Shown here: piece by piece, positions 1-11,529 of the stretch
Layout of the letters: every line of letters begins with the position of its first letter
Numbering within the stretch: the first letter of the stretch is position 1
Assembly (NCBI GenBank): GCA_050084985.1
Contig: JBITNC010000002.1
Span: forward strand, 32,612,001-32,676,000
Reading direction: 5' to 3'
DNA from: Nageia nagi
Lineage: Eukaryota > Pinophyta
DNA length: 64,000 nucleotides
Translations under genes and position numbers: made by a program
Notes under the pieces: generated by a model
The model's database searches: none
What the model saw: the letters and a program-made list of their open reading frames with translations, nothing else
Told to the model about the DNA's origin: nothing

Positions 1-428
1 ATGCCACATGTCATAAAATAAAAGGAGGAGCATTTCATCAAACAATACCCAATATTCCTTTTTGGTTGCCACTAAAATCCATTTGGACATTTCATCAAAC
101 ACATTGCAGCCCTGTGTAGTGCAAGACTTAATTAAATTTTCTCATACAAACTCTAGAGGCATTTTGTCAAACAATTCATATGCCAAAGCTAATAAAAATA
201 GGAAAAAAGAGCTCTAGAGGCATGTTTGATGAGCCATAACTTCTTGCTAGGTTCATTATTTAACACAAAATTTGGACCATGTATTCTCCATATAACCAAC
301 TATAATTCATCCAAATTTGAAGGTCTAAATCCTCATAGTTTCTACATAGAACTTCTTGCAAAGTGGCATCTAATGAAGATTTTATAGGCATTTTTCAAAC
401 ACTTCACATGCTTAGTTTTGTGCACATT
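1..428 (-). pseudogene. PPR protein relic (plant PLS-type), fragment
   Basis: Read on the minus strand, one frame gives repeated PPR-like cores: KNAYKIF near 370-410, AYELFDKMP near 160-185, NVFDEMS near 88-108 and VLFDEML near 30-50. The A-x-x-(V/L)FDxMP signature is typical of plant organelle RNA-editing PPR proteins, which bind RNA through tandem helical repeats. Spacing between the cores is shorter than the usual 31-36 residues, so small deletions are likely, and at least one stop is present. E1 inserted into this relic: the short stretch 5924-5985 right of E1 continues the same flank. Confidence is moderate because only the short consensus cores are recognisable. Confidence 0.42.
424..428. 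repeat. Target-site duplication of E1, left copy (ACATT)
   Basis: ACATT lies immediately before the TG of the left LTR and recurs at 5919-5923 immediately after the CA of the right LTR. A perfect 5-bp duplication is the normal footprint of retroviral-type integrase and fixes both element ends. Confidence 0.9.
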
Positions 429-837
429 TGTTATGATGCTACAAATATGAAAGAAAAATATTACAAAAATGTAATGAATGTCAATTTGAAATAAGAAAAT
501 GATAACTAATCTAGTGGAAATAATAGAGCATGCACCGATAAATAGAACACAAAATAGCAATAATAAGTAGATAAGGATAGGATTTTACTAAATAGTAATA
601 GAATCATAGGCTACTTCAAGGGGGCTGCCTCCTTACAACTCTAAAGTGAAATTAATATTCAAGATACCTTTCTCCACACACTTCTACCAATTTATAATAT
701 ATTAACCCTAACCCTAATAGTCATGCAAAATTAGGCCCCACCCTTACAATCATAATATTATGATTTATAATATACATCAATAATTTAATTAAAATACTAA
801 CACTAATGCTAAAATGTTAGGATGTGGAATCCTAACA
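429..837 (-). repeat. E1 3' LTR
   Basis: It matches 5509-5918 along its whole length with scattered substitutions. It starts TGTTATGATG and ends CCTAACA on the plus strand. It contains two CCCTAA units near 712-727 that are also in the other copy. Confidence 0.93.
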
Positions 838-850
838 TGCCACCCCTCTT
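838..850 (-). other. E1 polypurine tract
   Basis: On the minus strand this reads AAGAGGGGTGGCA, directly abutting the 3' LTR, where plus-strand DNA synthesis is primed. Confidence 0.75.
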
Positions 851-884
851 GAGATGAAGCTTTTTTCTTAAAGCTTAAAGGGTG

Positions 885-2165
885 TAAATTATTACTATAG
901 CTGATGAAGTATTTCCCATGTTGCATCTTCTGGTGCCATGCCTTGCCACTGCATAAGGATATATGAATATTGATCCAAAACTAGCTTAAGTACAACTACC
1001 ATTAATCCATCCTCTACCAACTCAAGTAATTATGTTTGAACCTGAACCTCTGATCCAACTACTTTCTTGAGACAAGAGACGTAAAACACTAGGTGAATCT
1101 TGGAAGAAGCAAGAAGCTTTAGTTTATATGCAGTTGGGCCAATGTGCTATAACACCTTGTAGGGACCATAAAACTTTGGGGCCAATTTTTGAGGGCCTTT
1201 TATTTTTAAATATTTTTGGTGATAAGGTTGTAGCCTCAAAAAGACCATGTCATCTACTTGGAACTCCCTTTTGACATGTTACTAATCATCCTATTATTTC
1301 ATATGATGTTGGGCTATCTAAAGGTTATCCTTGAGCAAATAAAGAATATCATCTTGAGTAACTAAAGCTGATTCAACTACATAAACTTTACTAGTACCTA
1401 CAACATACAAGGTGACTATTGGTGGAGCTTGACCATACATTACTTCATAGGGGATCATCTTGTTGGTAAAAAGATAAGATGTATTCTACCACCACTCAAC
1501 TAAGGGAAGCCATCGTACCCAATGCATAGGTTGTGTTGAATCAAAATAATGTAAATATGTTTCTAAAGAATATCATCTTGAGTAACTAAAGCTGATTCAA
1601 CTACATAAACTTTACTAGTACCTACAACATACAAGGTGACTATTGGTGGAGCTTGACCATACATTACTTCATAGGGGATCATCTTGTTGGTAAAAAGATA
1701 AGATGTATTCTACCACCACTCAACTAAGGGAAGCCATCGTACCCAATGCATAGGTTGTGTTGAATCAAAATAATGTAAATATGTTTCTAAACATTTTTTA
1801 ACAATTTCAATTTGACCATCAATTTGTAGGTGATATGCTAAGCTCATGTTTAGTTGGGTACCTTATAGCTTGAAAAGCTCTTACCAAAAATGGCTTGTAA
1901 AAGTGGGATCATAATCATTGATAATCATCTTTGGCATGCCATGTAGTTTAAAAATTGTATCCAAGAATAATTGTGCCACTATCACTACCTTGTAGGGATG
2001 AGCTAATGAACCAAAATGAGCATATTTTGATAATCGATCAACCACCACTAGAATAACTAATTTACCATTAGATTTAGGAAGGCCTTCAATAAAATCCATT
2101 GAGATATCATTCCATGTATGACTAGGTATGGGAAGAGGTTGAAGGAGTCCTAGGGTCATTGACAC
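885..2165 (-). pseudogene. E1 integrase with C-terminal chromodomain, broken
   Basis: The integrase core is clearest at 1881-2165, with WNDISMDFIEGLP (first catalytic Asp) and VVDRLSKYAHF, followed by the second Asp region near INDYDPTF. The C-terminal part runs to about 890. At 898-980 the minus strand encodes YILMQWQGMAPEDATWE, which fits the C-terminal half of a chromodomain; in chromoviruses this domain can direct integration toward modified histones. The region is interrupted by stops and by a 224-bp tandem duplication at 1341-1788. Confidence 0.82.
1341..1788. repeat. Perfect 224-bp tandem duplication inside E1 integrase
   Basis: Positions 1341-1564 and 1565-1788 appear identical base for base, beginning AAAGAATATC and ending ATATGTTTCT. 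The two copies look far more alike than the LTRs of the same element, so the duplication is much younger than the insertion, or is an assembly artefact. It breaks the integrase frame because 224 is not a multiple of three. Confidence 0.93.
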
Positions 2166-2395
2166 ACATCACAAGATACCACAAATTGCTTGATATCCAA
2201 TTTCATACTTGCCCAATAGAATAATCATGCCACCTGCTTATAAGTTTTCAAAAATCTATCATGTCTTAATGTAGGTGTGGAATGCAATTCAACAAGTATT
2301 TCTAATTTACATTTTGAAGGAGATGGTAATAAAATTTAGCCTTTGAATCTCAAAATACCATCATGCCATGTGTGGTGTGGTTTACTCATGGGGTA

Positions 2396-3735
2396 TTAAG
2401 TGATTTGTTTTAACAATTCTTGGGTGGAGCTATCTTCTACCCACTCTTGTTTAATTTTATCTAACCATTGAGGAATAGGAGATGAAAGAGCTTGTAGTGT
2501 TACTTGATCTTCAAATTTTCTAGATAGAGCATCGATAACCACATTCTCTTTACCTTTATGGTATACTATCTCATAATCATACCCCAGTAGTTGGTCACCC
2601 ATTTTTGTTACTCAAGCATATAAATGAATTGCTTAATAAAAAATTTCAAACTATGATTATCTATGAGGATGATGAAATGGAAACCAATGAGATATGGTCT
2701 TCAGCATTGAACTACATAAATGATGGCAAGCATTTCTTCTTCATAAGTGGATTTACCCAAATTTTTTCTAGAGAGTTCTCTACTAGTGAATGCCAAGGGA
2801 TGCCCCTCCTGCATCAATACTACCCTAATTACTACTCCACAAGCATCACTTTCTATCATAAAGGTTTTAAAAAAATTTGGCATTGCTAATACCAAGTTGG
2901 TACACATCACATCCTTGAGCTTAAGGAAAGTTGGTTTAACTTGAGGGGACCATTGGAATGCATTATTTTTCAACAACATGGTTAGAGGTGCTACAATTTT
3001 ATCATAATCCTTCACAAATTTCCTATAATAGCTTGTTAACCCTAATAATCCTTTAAGACTTTTCAAAGATGTAGGAATAGACTAGTTATGCATGTCAGTA
3101 ATCTTTTATGGATCCACCTTAACTCCATCTTTAGATATAATATGGCCTAAGTAGTTAATCTCCCTCTTTCCAAATAAACATTTTTGATTTTTTTACATAT
3201 AGCTAGTGTTCCTTCAAAATTTGTAAGGTTTGGTCAATGTGTGCCACATGTTCTTGCCATGTCTTACTATAGATCAAGATATCATCAAAGAAAACTAAAA
3301 TGAACTTCCTGAGGAATAGATAAAACACCTAATTCATTAAAATTTGAAATGTGGATGGAGCATTTGTGAGGCCAAAAGGCATGACCAAGAACTCATAATA
3401 GCCCTCATGGGTGTGAAATGTAGTTTTTGGTATATCCTCCTCCTTGAGGTGGATTTGGTGATACCTAGATCATAGGTCCAACATGGAAAAATATCTTGCC
3501 CCATGTAGTTCATCCAATAATTCATCAATGATTGGTATGGGAAATTTATCCTTGATGGTAATTTTGTTGAGGGCCCTAAAATCCCCTTACATACACCATG
3601 AACCATATTTCTTATGAACCAATATAATTGGAGATGAATATGGACTTACATTAGGTTAGATTACTTTTGCATACAATAGTTCCTAAACCAATTTTTTAAT
3701 TTCATTTTTTGGTAAACAAGGATACTGATAAGGAT
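2396..3735 (-). pseudogene. E1 reverse transcriptase and RNase H, broken
   Basis: The RT begins near 3735 and its active-site loop lies near 3272-3298, reading LVFFDDILI, so the usual Y-x-D-D has Phe in place of Tyr. The thumb/connection at about 2950-3066 reads LLGLTSYYRKFVKDY. RNase H follows with IESDACGVV near 2830-2850 and LAFTSRELS near 2780-2800; its end at 2525-2600 reads YHKGKENVVIDALSR, where the usual Ala-Asp pair is Ile-Asp. Several stops and frame changes separate these blocks. It would have copied the element RNA into DNA. Confidence 0.88.
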
Positions 3736-3959
3736 GAATGTTTGGTGGGTGACTTCTTAGCACCAACTGGATAGCATGATCATGTGATCACTAGGGTGGT
3801 AATCCCATTGGTTCCTCAAAGGGACATGCATGCTTACTTAAGATGGTGGGTGACTTCAATGCTTTTCCATTTCCTCCCATGTTAACTTTTTAGTTTGCAT
3901 TATATGATTAGGTGGTGGGGCACTTGTGTTATTAAAGGAATGGAAATATTATGTGTTTT

Positions 3960-4748
3960 TGTGAATAGGGGTCTTACATTTCATTAATGAGCACTAGCTT
4001 TATCTTCAGTGAGCTTTACCAAAGCAATAACATCCATCATAGTTTTGGGATTAAACATTTTAACCTCTAGTTTAATTTCTTTCTTTAATCCATTGATAAA
4101 ATAACTTATGAAAAATGTGTCATCCAAACCCTCTATATGATTTGCTAATTTCTCAAACTAATTTTGGTATTCTTTAACTATTATGGTTTGATGTAACTTG
4201 GTCAATGCCCCTGTGAAATCTTCATAGTCACTAGGACAAAAAAAAGTCAATATTTGTTGAGTAAATTCATCTCATGAATGAGTAGGATGCATTTTTGAGT
4301 ACCACTAGTGCCATTAGAGAGCCTCATGGTTCAAATGAAAAGTTTCCATGCACACCTTCAAATCTTCTAAAATTTGGTTCAATGTGAAATACTGTTTGGA
4401 CTTATAAATCTAGCTAGTGGGATCATCTCCATCAAATTAGGGAAAATCCAATTTGGTTGTGCATAAAAGGATGAAACTACCTTGTTGGCCCTAAAAGTTA
4501 TGATGATACCCCTATGTATTTCCTAATTGCCTTGATTGTTCTAAACTAGATGCATTATTGCTATGATTGATACTTAGTTAGACACTTTCATATTTACTAT
4601 CAAGGATTTGTATTTAGGTTTGTATTTGTTGAATTTCTACCCTAAATGTATTGGTAAGTGTATCTACCATTTGTTGGATCATAGTTTGAAATGTCATCAT
4701 GGTAGGATTAGCTTATGCTACTATTTGGGATCTTATCTTAGGTGCCAT
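3960..4748 (-). pseudogene. E1 gag relic
   Basis: A minus-strand ATG at 4748 opens a frame beginning MAPKIRSQIVA and, after an early stop, continues as a hydrophilic protein rich in Gln and Thr (TMIQQMVDTLTNTF) before the RT. Position between the primer site and pol is that of gag, the capsid protein. No zinc knuckle was recognised. The 5' leader from 4750 to 5492 shows no coding sequence. Confidence 0.6.
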
Positions 4749-5492
4749 TTCTAGAAATTTCTATTTTTGAAAATTGCTATTTTTAGAAAGTGCCCAAAAA
4801 TGTGTATGGATGTAATATATCAAAATGATCAACTCAAAAATATGATCATAATGGGCTAGGTCTCCTAATGATGATTTTTAAACTCTCAAACTTATTTTTT
4901 TATACATTTATAGATTTGTCTACTTTTGTTAACAACTACTAAAATGGTACAAATTTTATTTATTTAGCTTTGAAGGTTTTACTACCTCTAAAATGCTTCT
5001 TTTGGTGGCTCTAAAAAACTACATGTCATACATATTGCTTCTTGAATCAAGGTTTCTTGTGTGAAGGAATGATTCTAGGGTAAGGATTATCTACTCTGTA
5101 GGCTTGTCTAAACACCCCTCCTATCCAACTTTTGTAAAGAAAGAGGCTATAGAGATGGCTTCTGTGACAAGTAACATTCCAATGGCACTTGCTGGTGCAC
5201 TAAAATTTATAGATGGGTGACACAACTTTCTACTTAGTTTTTATTTATAGCCTAGATAGTCTCCAATATACCTTTTAGTATGTGGAGTTTGATTCCGTGT
5301 AGGATTCTATCTGAGGCTTGGGTATTGGTGTAGATTTTTTTGCACCTCACTTCACACACAACTTTATGGGCAAGTGTGCTTAGCCAAAAATGATAGATCC
5401 TCTTAGATATTTTAAAACCCCTAATACAGGGTTTCTAGCTTAGACCTATACAATTTCTTTTTTATTTTCCAACAATAGAATGGCCCTAGAAA

Positions 5493-5506
5493 GAGCTTTG
5501 ATACCA
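5493..5506 (-). other. E1 primer binding site (initiator Met tRNA type)
   Basis: On the minus strand, TGGTATCAAAGCTC lies two bases inside the 5' LTR. It differs by one base from TGGTATCAGAGC, the usual plant primer site for initiator methionine tRNA. Confidence 0.88.
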
Positions 5507-5508
5507 AA

Positions 5509-5918
5509 TGTTACTATGCTATAAATATAAAAAGGGAAATATTACAAAAATATAATGAATATTAATTTGAAATAGGAAAATGATAACTAATCTAGTGGAA
5601 ATAATAGAGCATGCGCTAATAAATAGAACTTGAAATAGCAATAATAAGCAGATAAGGATAGGATTTCATTAAATAGTAATAGGATCATAGGACACTTAAA
5701 GGGGGCTACCTCCTTAAAACTCTAAAGTGAAAATAATATTCAAGATGCCTTTCTCCACAAACTTCTATCATTTTATAATATACTAACCCTAACCCTAATA
5801 GTCATGCAAAATCGGACCCCGCCATTACAATCACAATATTATAGTTTACAATATAGGTTGATAATTTAATTAAAATACTAATACTAATACCAAAATGTTA
5901 GGATGTGGGATCCTAACA
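5509..5918 (-). repeat. E1 5' LTR
   Basis: Partner of 429-837. It ends CCTAACA at 5918, followed by the TSD ACATT at 5919-5923. Confidence 0.93.
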
Positions 5919-6342
5919 ACATTTATGTTTCTTATACTTCAATGCATTTCTAAAAAACTTTTAAAAGAACAAAGTTGCTCATCTTATAACATGTATTTCC
6001 TTTAAATTGATGGTGCAGTAATTCAAATGCCTAAAGCTCATTGATAATCAGAAGGTAGGCATGTGACAACTTGTTTTGTATGTACTCAAAAATCTCTATT
6101 CATTTATAAGGTTTATACATCATTTAGAGATCATATATGGCTTGTATAACCTCAAATAATATTATATATTATAAATAATATTAATGAATTATTTATTTAA
6201 TTCATTATTTATGGTCTACATTTTGGTGAACCAAACTATTTGATTTATCTTACCCTCCTGGTGAGATCTTGTGAGAATTTTGATCTATATCTACACCATT
6301 AGCAACATTTATAACTATTTCTAGGCCATCAATGATGTTAAA

Positions 6343-6960
6343 ATGGAAGAAGTATTTCAAAATATGAATAGAGAAGCACCCATAATGAAGGGTTCAAATA
6401 GCATACACAATTATTCCCCACCACTTGAGCAAGAAGCCCCAAAATTTGAAGAAGATAGTTCTTACTCTGCATCATCATTAGATCCAACTCCTTTATTTGA
6501 AGAAATAATAACGGGTAATATATTTTCATATCTTTTTGTTCAAGAATATATGGTTGATAATTGTAAGTGTTGAAAAGGTTTTAGAAACATCAAATCATGA
6601 TATGTTCTCTTCTCCTATTTATGATGATATTGATGATGAATTATGGTATAATGATGTTGTTCCAATGAAGTTTGATGGCTATAATAATGATAATATATTG
6701 GAGTACATGGGGGCATGTTTTGAATTGGCTAACTCAAATAAGAATAATGAGGAAGCAAATGAGATTTCAGGGTTGAATAGATCATTGGTGCTATTACAAA
6801 AGGATGATAAATTAATTGAAGTTGAAGCTTCTCTTCCACCACCATAAGAAAAAAAGTACACAAATGAGTTTATTGAGATTCATAATAATTTTGCAAGGTC
6901 TTATATTGATATGCTTGATGTAGATCCATGTTTTGTCATGCATTTTTTAAAATGGATTGT
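6343..6960 (+). pseudogene. E2 relic of the Tat-like region before RT
   Basis: The frame begins MEEVFQNMNREAP, shifts near 6530 and runs as an acidic, low-complexity segment to 6847, then past a stop to NFARSYIDMLDVDPCFVMHFL at about 6890-6950. The last part matches the conserved segment just before RT in E11 (FAWSYADMPRIDPKLVMHNL, about 59210-59270). The RT that should follow is absent. I know no separate function for this linker. Confidence 0.55.
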
Positions 6961-7075
6961 TCATATTGATAAGTGTATTGGAGGGATAAGAATTGATATT
7001 TTGTTACCAAATATTGAGATTATTATGGATAGTTTTATTTTTCCTTTCATGGATGGATATAGTTAGAGTTTAGTT

Positions 7076-7297
7076 TTGATGGATTTTAGGAAAGAATTAT
7101 ATTTCTCCATATCAGTAGCTTTATATGTCTTGGGGGCATTATTGTTTTATCAAGATGGTGAAAAAGGGCACTCAATCATAGATATGATAGTAGAAATCAT
7201 TCAAAATGATGGTGCAATAGTGCACAAGAAGTTTTTGGATGAATTTGATGGGGATCCACATCATCAATGGCATGCATTACTATTTGCACACCATTAG
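7076..7297 (+). pseudogene. E2 unrecognised reading frame, 73 codons
   Basis: An open stretch ending QWHALLFAHH lies in the interior of E2 downstream of the linker relic. It has a hydrophobic middle (ISVALYVLGALLF) but no motif that I recognise. It is probably eroded element sequence rather than a gene. The rest of the interior, 7300-8100, holds A-rich runs and no coding signal. Confidence 0.25.
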
Positions 7298-8100
7298 CAG
7301 TGTATAAAAACAAAGAGAGAATAGTAAAAAAAAGAAGAAAAAAATAAAAATAAAAAAGAGATAAAAAAATTACTAATAGCATGATATCTTTGGATCGTAC
7401 ACATAAAGTGTATGATTGTAGATGGCCATTGATATGACTAGTGAGAGTTCACTCACTTAAAAGACAAACTAGTGATGCAACTATAAGTAGATTGCTAACA
7501 TTGACTCATCATCAATGGAAGATACAATTCACTATACATCCACATTATTTTAATGTAGGGTATTGCTAACACTTTCTTGTAGGTATCTACTTCTCAAAAA
7601 CAAAAGAAAAATCATAAAAATTCACACCATCAAAAGCATGCACATTGTTCCCTACACCATTAGTGGCATACATTTCATCACCATTTCATTTTAGTCAAAG
7701 TAAATCCTATCTATTTTAAGGTATGGACATAATTATGAATGGTTATTGAGTATAAAAATTATGGAATGGCCTGATTTATGGTTGAAGTAGTAAAAAGGGA
7801 AAAAATACATCTTCCATCTCCAAAATTGAATATGGGACCATCCACCAACATCATCATAGTCATTTCCATCATCTACACAACATCATTCTTGGAGAGAGAC
7901 TTTTCATCAAATTTTAATTTAGTTGCAACATTCAAGGACCTTTCCTAGGGCATCCAAGTCATAAGGGAGAAACAAGGGACCTTTATCATGATCATCAATA
8001 ACAAGAGGTAGTGCAACAAAGAGTTCAAAGTTCTCAAATTTTTCTTCTACACTTCTTTGGATATGTAATTTTATTGCTTCAATCATACCTCCAAAGTGGG

Positions 8101-8838
8101 GTAAATTAGATAACTAAAACTAAAATTTATTATTTAAATAATTTAGAAAACTAAAATTTTATTTATTAAATAATTTATTTTTGAGCCTCAATGATGTATT
8201 ATGTAAAAATAGGTAAAAAATACCCAAAGCTATGTAATTCATGTAATGGACCATCATATCATGACTTAGGGGTCAAATCTTGTAACACAATTGTTGCTAT
8301 ATAAAAACATCAAAGGCAACACAATCTATGGAAAAAGGATGAAGGGAGGATGAATGAATAAAATATGTAATATCATATTCATCTGAATAAAGGTGTTCTA
8401 TAATGCCACCTATTTTTGAGTTGATATACCCTTCATCTTATCTCATGCATTTCAATTTCTACTCATGGATGTATGCATTTTAAGTTGTTAATGACATTCA
8501 TTGTGCATGAATGTTATTGTGTTTGAAGTTAGATCTCTAATACTCTTTTTATTATTTTGTATATTTCAATTCATACATGTAATTCTACTAATCCATGCCA
8601 CTAACAATGTGTATTTCCTATAAATTGATGGTGTGGTAATTCATCTACCTAGAGTTCACTAATGATCAGAAGGTAGGCATGTGACCACTCATTTTGTATG
8701 TACTTAGAAAGCTCTATTCATTTATAAGGTTTATATATCATGTATAGATCATATATGGATTGTATAACCTCAAAAAATATTATATATTGTAAATCATATT
8801 AATGAAATACTTATTTAATTCATTATTTATGGTCTATA
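8101..8838 (+). repeat. E2 3' LTR
   Basis: The last about 230 bp match 5990-6220. The left boundary is set by the purine tract CAAAGTGGGG and is approximate. The end CTATA at 8838 corresponds to CTACA at 6220, one transition apart. Confidence 0.6.
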
Positions 8839-8894
8839 GTATGTATTGATGATCCACTATGAATGATACTTATATACACATTTATGGATACAAT

Positions 8895-9630
8895 TGATCT
8901 GAATTGGATCATGTCAAATTGTTCTATGTAGTAGTAGTATTCATTACATAGGTATATATGCTTGGAGATAGATCAAAGATTGAAATTTGTTGTTACTTAG
9001 TGTACAAAATCATATTGACAACAATGTGCAATACTATTACTAGGTCATTAACAATGTGCATCTTGATGAGTCAATAGGGGAAGTTGAAGGGAGTTCATAA
9101 TTTTGCATGGGTAAGTGGTTCTATATCTTCATTTGATATCTTGGAGATGGTTCCAAGATTATTTAATGGCATGTTACTCTCTTGTTTAACATCTTTCCAT
9201 GAATGGAAAATAATGGAGTTTTAAAGAGTTTTGGGATTTTGGAATTGTAAAGATTTGAAGGAATGTTGAGATTCATTCCAAAAAATTTATAGTTATATAT
9301 TTTTTCTTCTTGCTATATAATATTACATTAGAGTTATAGTATATGGCATTACCATTATTTTGATGGTATTTCTCTATAGATGTAATATTATAATGTCCAT
9401 AGATAATGAGAAGATAAGGTTCCAATTCCATACTAGATTAGCCCACATTGGGTGAACCAAGGTAAATAATTATTTTGATATTGTTGTATGTATTTTGAGA
9501 TTGTTAGTTTGTAGTTTTACATAATGCAATTTCAAATTTAGATACAATTTGAGGGGTCATATAATGGTGATTTTTTTTTTGAATCTATGACAATCTGAGT
9601 ATGCTATAAGCATTTGGTGATTACATATCA
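8895..9630 (+). repeat. E3 5' LTR
   Basis: Starts TGATCTGAATTGG and ends ACATATCA just before the primer site. It pairs with 14023-14752. The longest near-identical block is around 9425-9475 (AGCCCACATTGGGTGAAC). Confidence 0.88.
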
Positions 9631-9632
9631 CA

Positions 9633-9645
9633 TGGTATCAGAGCT
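9633..9645 (+). other. E3 primer binding site (initiator Met tRNA)
   Basis: TGGTATCAGAGCT starts two bases after the LTR and is a perfect match to the common plant initiator-Met primer site. Confidence 0.92.
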
Positions 9646-9828
9646 TGTGTGTGCAAAATTTGGGGCCAAAATTTATAAAATTTTAGGTTGATATTTTTGT
9701 GGTTTTTTTTATGTTTGGGAGGAGATATCAAACACCAAAATTTATTCCAAATGATCTTGAGGTTGGTTGAAGGTGTAGAGTGATAGAAATAGATGATTCA
9801 AAGGAGCAACATTCTACTATTCATACCA

Positions 9829-10740
9829 TGATGGATGCTTTGAAAGGAGATTTTTGGCAATGGAGAATCATTTGTCTCATTTGGATAAGTTGTTGTTTTT
9901 TGGAGCAAATATAAATGTTAATTAGAGACATCAAAATGAAGTTGCAAGACCTAATTCATCATCTTCATCAAATCAAGTTCCATTCAAGGTGGAGCCCAAA
10001 GTGGATATTCCTACTTTTGGAGGAGAGGTTGATGTGAAAAATTTGAACAATTGGTTGAAATAATTGGAATTTTATTTCCAAATTCATGATGTTGTAAATG
10101 ATATTGATAAAATTTCTTTTGCTAGATTAAAGATGAATGGACCTACTTTAGTTTGGTGGGAAATCTATGTAGAAACTATTAGATATGAAAGCTTATCAAA
10201 AATATCTTCTTGGAATGAATTTAAAGAGTTGTTAAGATATAAATTTTATCCATTGGGGTATCATAATAAATAATTGATGAAATGGAAATTCTTTAGACAA
10301 TAAAGAAGTCAAACAATTCAAGAATACACTATGGCAATTAGGATATAAGCTAATTTGCTTGGGATTTGACTAAAATATTCTCAAACTTTAATGAAGTACA
10401 TTAGAGGTTTACATATTCATTTTCAAAAGAATATAATGTTGTTTAATACTACTAATCTTGATCAAGTGTGTGTGCAAGCATAATACTTAGAGGAGGATGG
10501 TAAAATAGGGAGACAATATGATGAATCCAACAAGGCTTCAAATTCAAGGGGAGGAAAAGATAAAGGTAAATATCAAGATAAAGGCAAAGGTAAGTAAGAA
10601 ACAAAGACCACTAATATTTCAAAGAAAGAAGGTGATAGTAGGCATTGTAGTCATATTGATAAAGATGGTCATGTTGATGATAAATGTTGGAAATTACATA
10701 TAGAATTACATCCATATAAAAAAAAAAGAATAAGGAGAAA
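9829..10740 (+). pseudogene. E3 gag relic with zinc-knuckle remnant
   Basis: The capsid-type core is at 10064-10273: IDKISFARLKMNGPTLVWWE, then SSWNEFKELLRYKFYP, the classic gag pattern around a conserved Trp. After several stops a nucleic-acid-binding knuckle remains at about 10638-10700, reading HCSHIDKDGHVDDKCW; the first Cys of the C-C-H-C set appears replaced by Ser. Gag packages element RNA into virus-like particles. Stops at about 10272 and beyond make it non-functional. Confidence 0.82.
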
Positions 10741-10749
10741 ACTAATGCT

Positions 10750-11170
10750 ATGGTTCTTAAATGTGAGGATATTGTGGTAAGTTCAGATGTTGATTGGAAA
10801 ATAAATTGTTCAGCCATTAAAAATGTTGAAGAATCTCAAGACATTGAAGAACAAAGGATTCAATTATTCCACCTCAAAATCCAAATTAAGAAAACCAAAG
10901 GAGATTGCATTATTGATCAGAGTTATCAAGAAAATTTGATTTCAAAATCTATGGCAAGTAATTTGGTATTGGAAAATTTCAATCATCTAAATCCATATCA
11001 TTTGAGTTAGGTTCATCAAAATGCTAGTTTGCAAGTCACTGCACAATATAAATTGAAATTTACTATTTATGCAAAGTATATTGATGAAGTTGTGGTTGGT
11101 GTTGTTCCTTTAGAAATTTGTGGTGTTATTCTTGATAACCCTTATAGGTGGGATAAATATGCTATTTATT
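10750..11170 (+). pseudogene. E3 protease relic
   Basis: The frame 10750-11010 and its continuation contain DCIIDQSYQENLIS, the position of the aspartic-protease D-S/T-G loop in gypsy elements. Here the residues after the Asp are Gln-Ser, so the catalytic triad is lost. Continuation past a stop at 11008 gives a beta-rich segment ending near VVPLEICGVILDNPY, as in related proteases. Confidence 0.6.
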
Positions 11171-11193
11171 ATATAATATTGAACAAATTATGA

Positions 11194-11394
11194 TTGGTGA
11201 AATATGGAAAGGTGTTTCTAGCTGGTGCACATAAAAGTAAGAAAAAGCTACCTTTGGTCACTGCTAGTCATGTAAAATTCCTTGTGAATGCTTCTAAAAA
11301 GTTTGTTTTGATCATGTTGAAAATAGGAGCCTCATGTGAGGTGAATGTCAATGATATGCAATATTTATTATGGAATATTAATGGCATTAAATAG
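11194..11394 (+). pseudogene. E3 protease-RT linker
   Basis: A 66-codon open stretch between protease and RT, Lys-rich, reading KSKKKLPLVTASHVKFLV. Such linkers precede RT in gypsy polyproteins. No catalytic motif is visible. Confidence 0.45.
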
Positions 11395-11529
11395 ATAATA
11401 ATAGATGTAGAGTTTGGTTTGATAGTTTACTAACTTATTTGCAAAGCCATAGGGATCATCTCATATGAAATATATACAATATAATATTCATTTGTTACTT
11501 GATGCTTCATTACCCAACATAGCTTTGTA

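Larger units (their letters stand above)
429..5918 (-). mobile_element. E1: Ty3/gypsy chromovirus, complete but decayed, 5.5 kb
   Basis: Two about 410-bp LTRs (429-837, 5509-5918) in TG...CA form, a perfect ACATT duplication, a primer site resembling that for initiator-Met tRNA at 5493-5506 and a purine tract at 838-850 delimit the element. Minus-strand coding order is gag, RT, RNase H, IN and chromodomain, the plant chromovirus order. Small size and short LTRs resemble the Reina/Galadriel groups; that assignment is inference. The two LTRs are clearly diverged, so the insertion is old. All reading frames carry stops and frameshifts. No protease motif was found between gag and RT, suggesting an internal loss. 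Confidence 0.92.
5990..8838 (+). mobile_element. E2: Tat-like LTR retrotransposon, internally deleted
   Basis: About 230 bp ending in TCTACA at 6220 recurs at about 8610-8838, giving a terminal direct repeat in the same orientation. The left copy seems to lack the 5' part of the LTR, since 5924-5985 and 1-428 do not resemble 8105-8600. A candidate primer site TGGTGAACC follows at 6224-6232 and a purine-rich CAAAGTGGGG at about 8091-8100 precedes the right LTR. Between them is a plus-strand relic of a Tat-like protease-RT linker but no recognisable RT, RNase H or integrase, so most of pol is lost. Confidence 0.68.

Noticed and set aside
712-727. Telomere-like CCCTAACCCTAA in E1 LTRs (also near 5786-5800)
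   Set aside because: Only two units, and present in both LTRs, so it is element sequence, not an interstitial telomere.
8105-8600. Homology between 1-428 and the 5' part of the E2 3' LTR
   Set aside because: Direct comparison showed no similarity; only about 230 bp at the LTR 3' end match, at 5990-6220.
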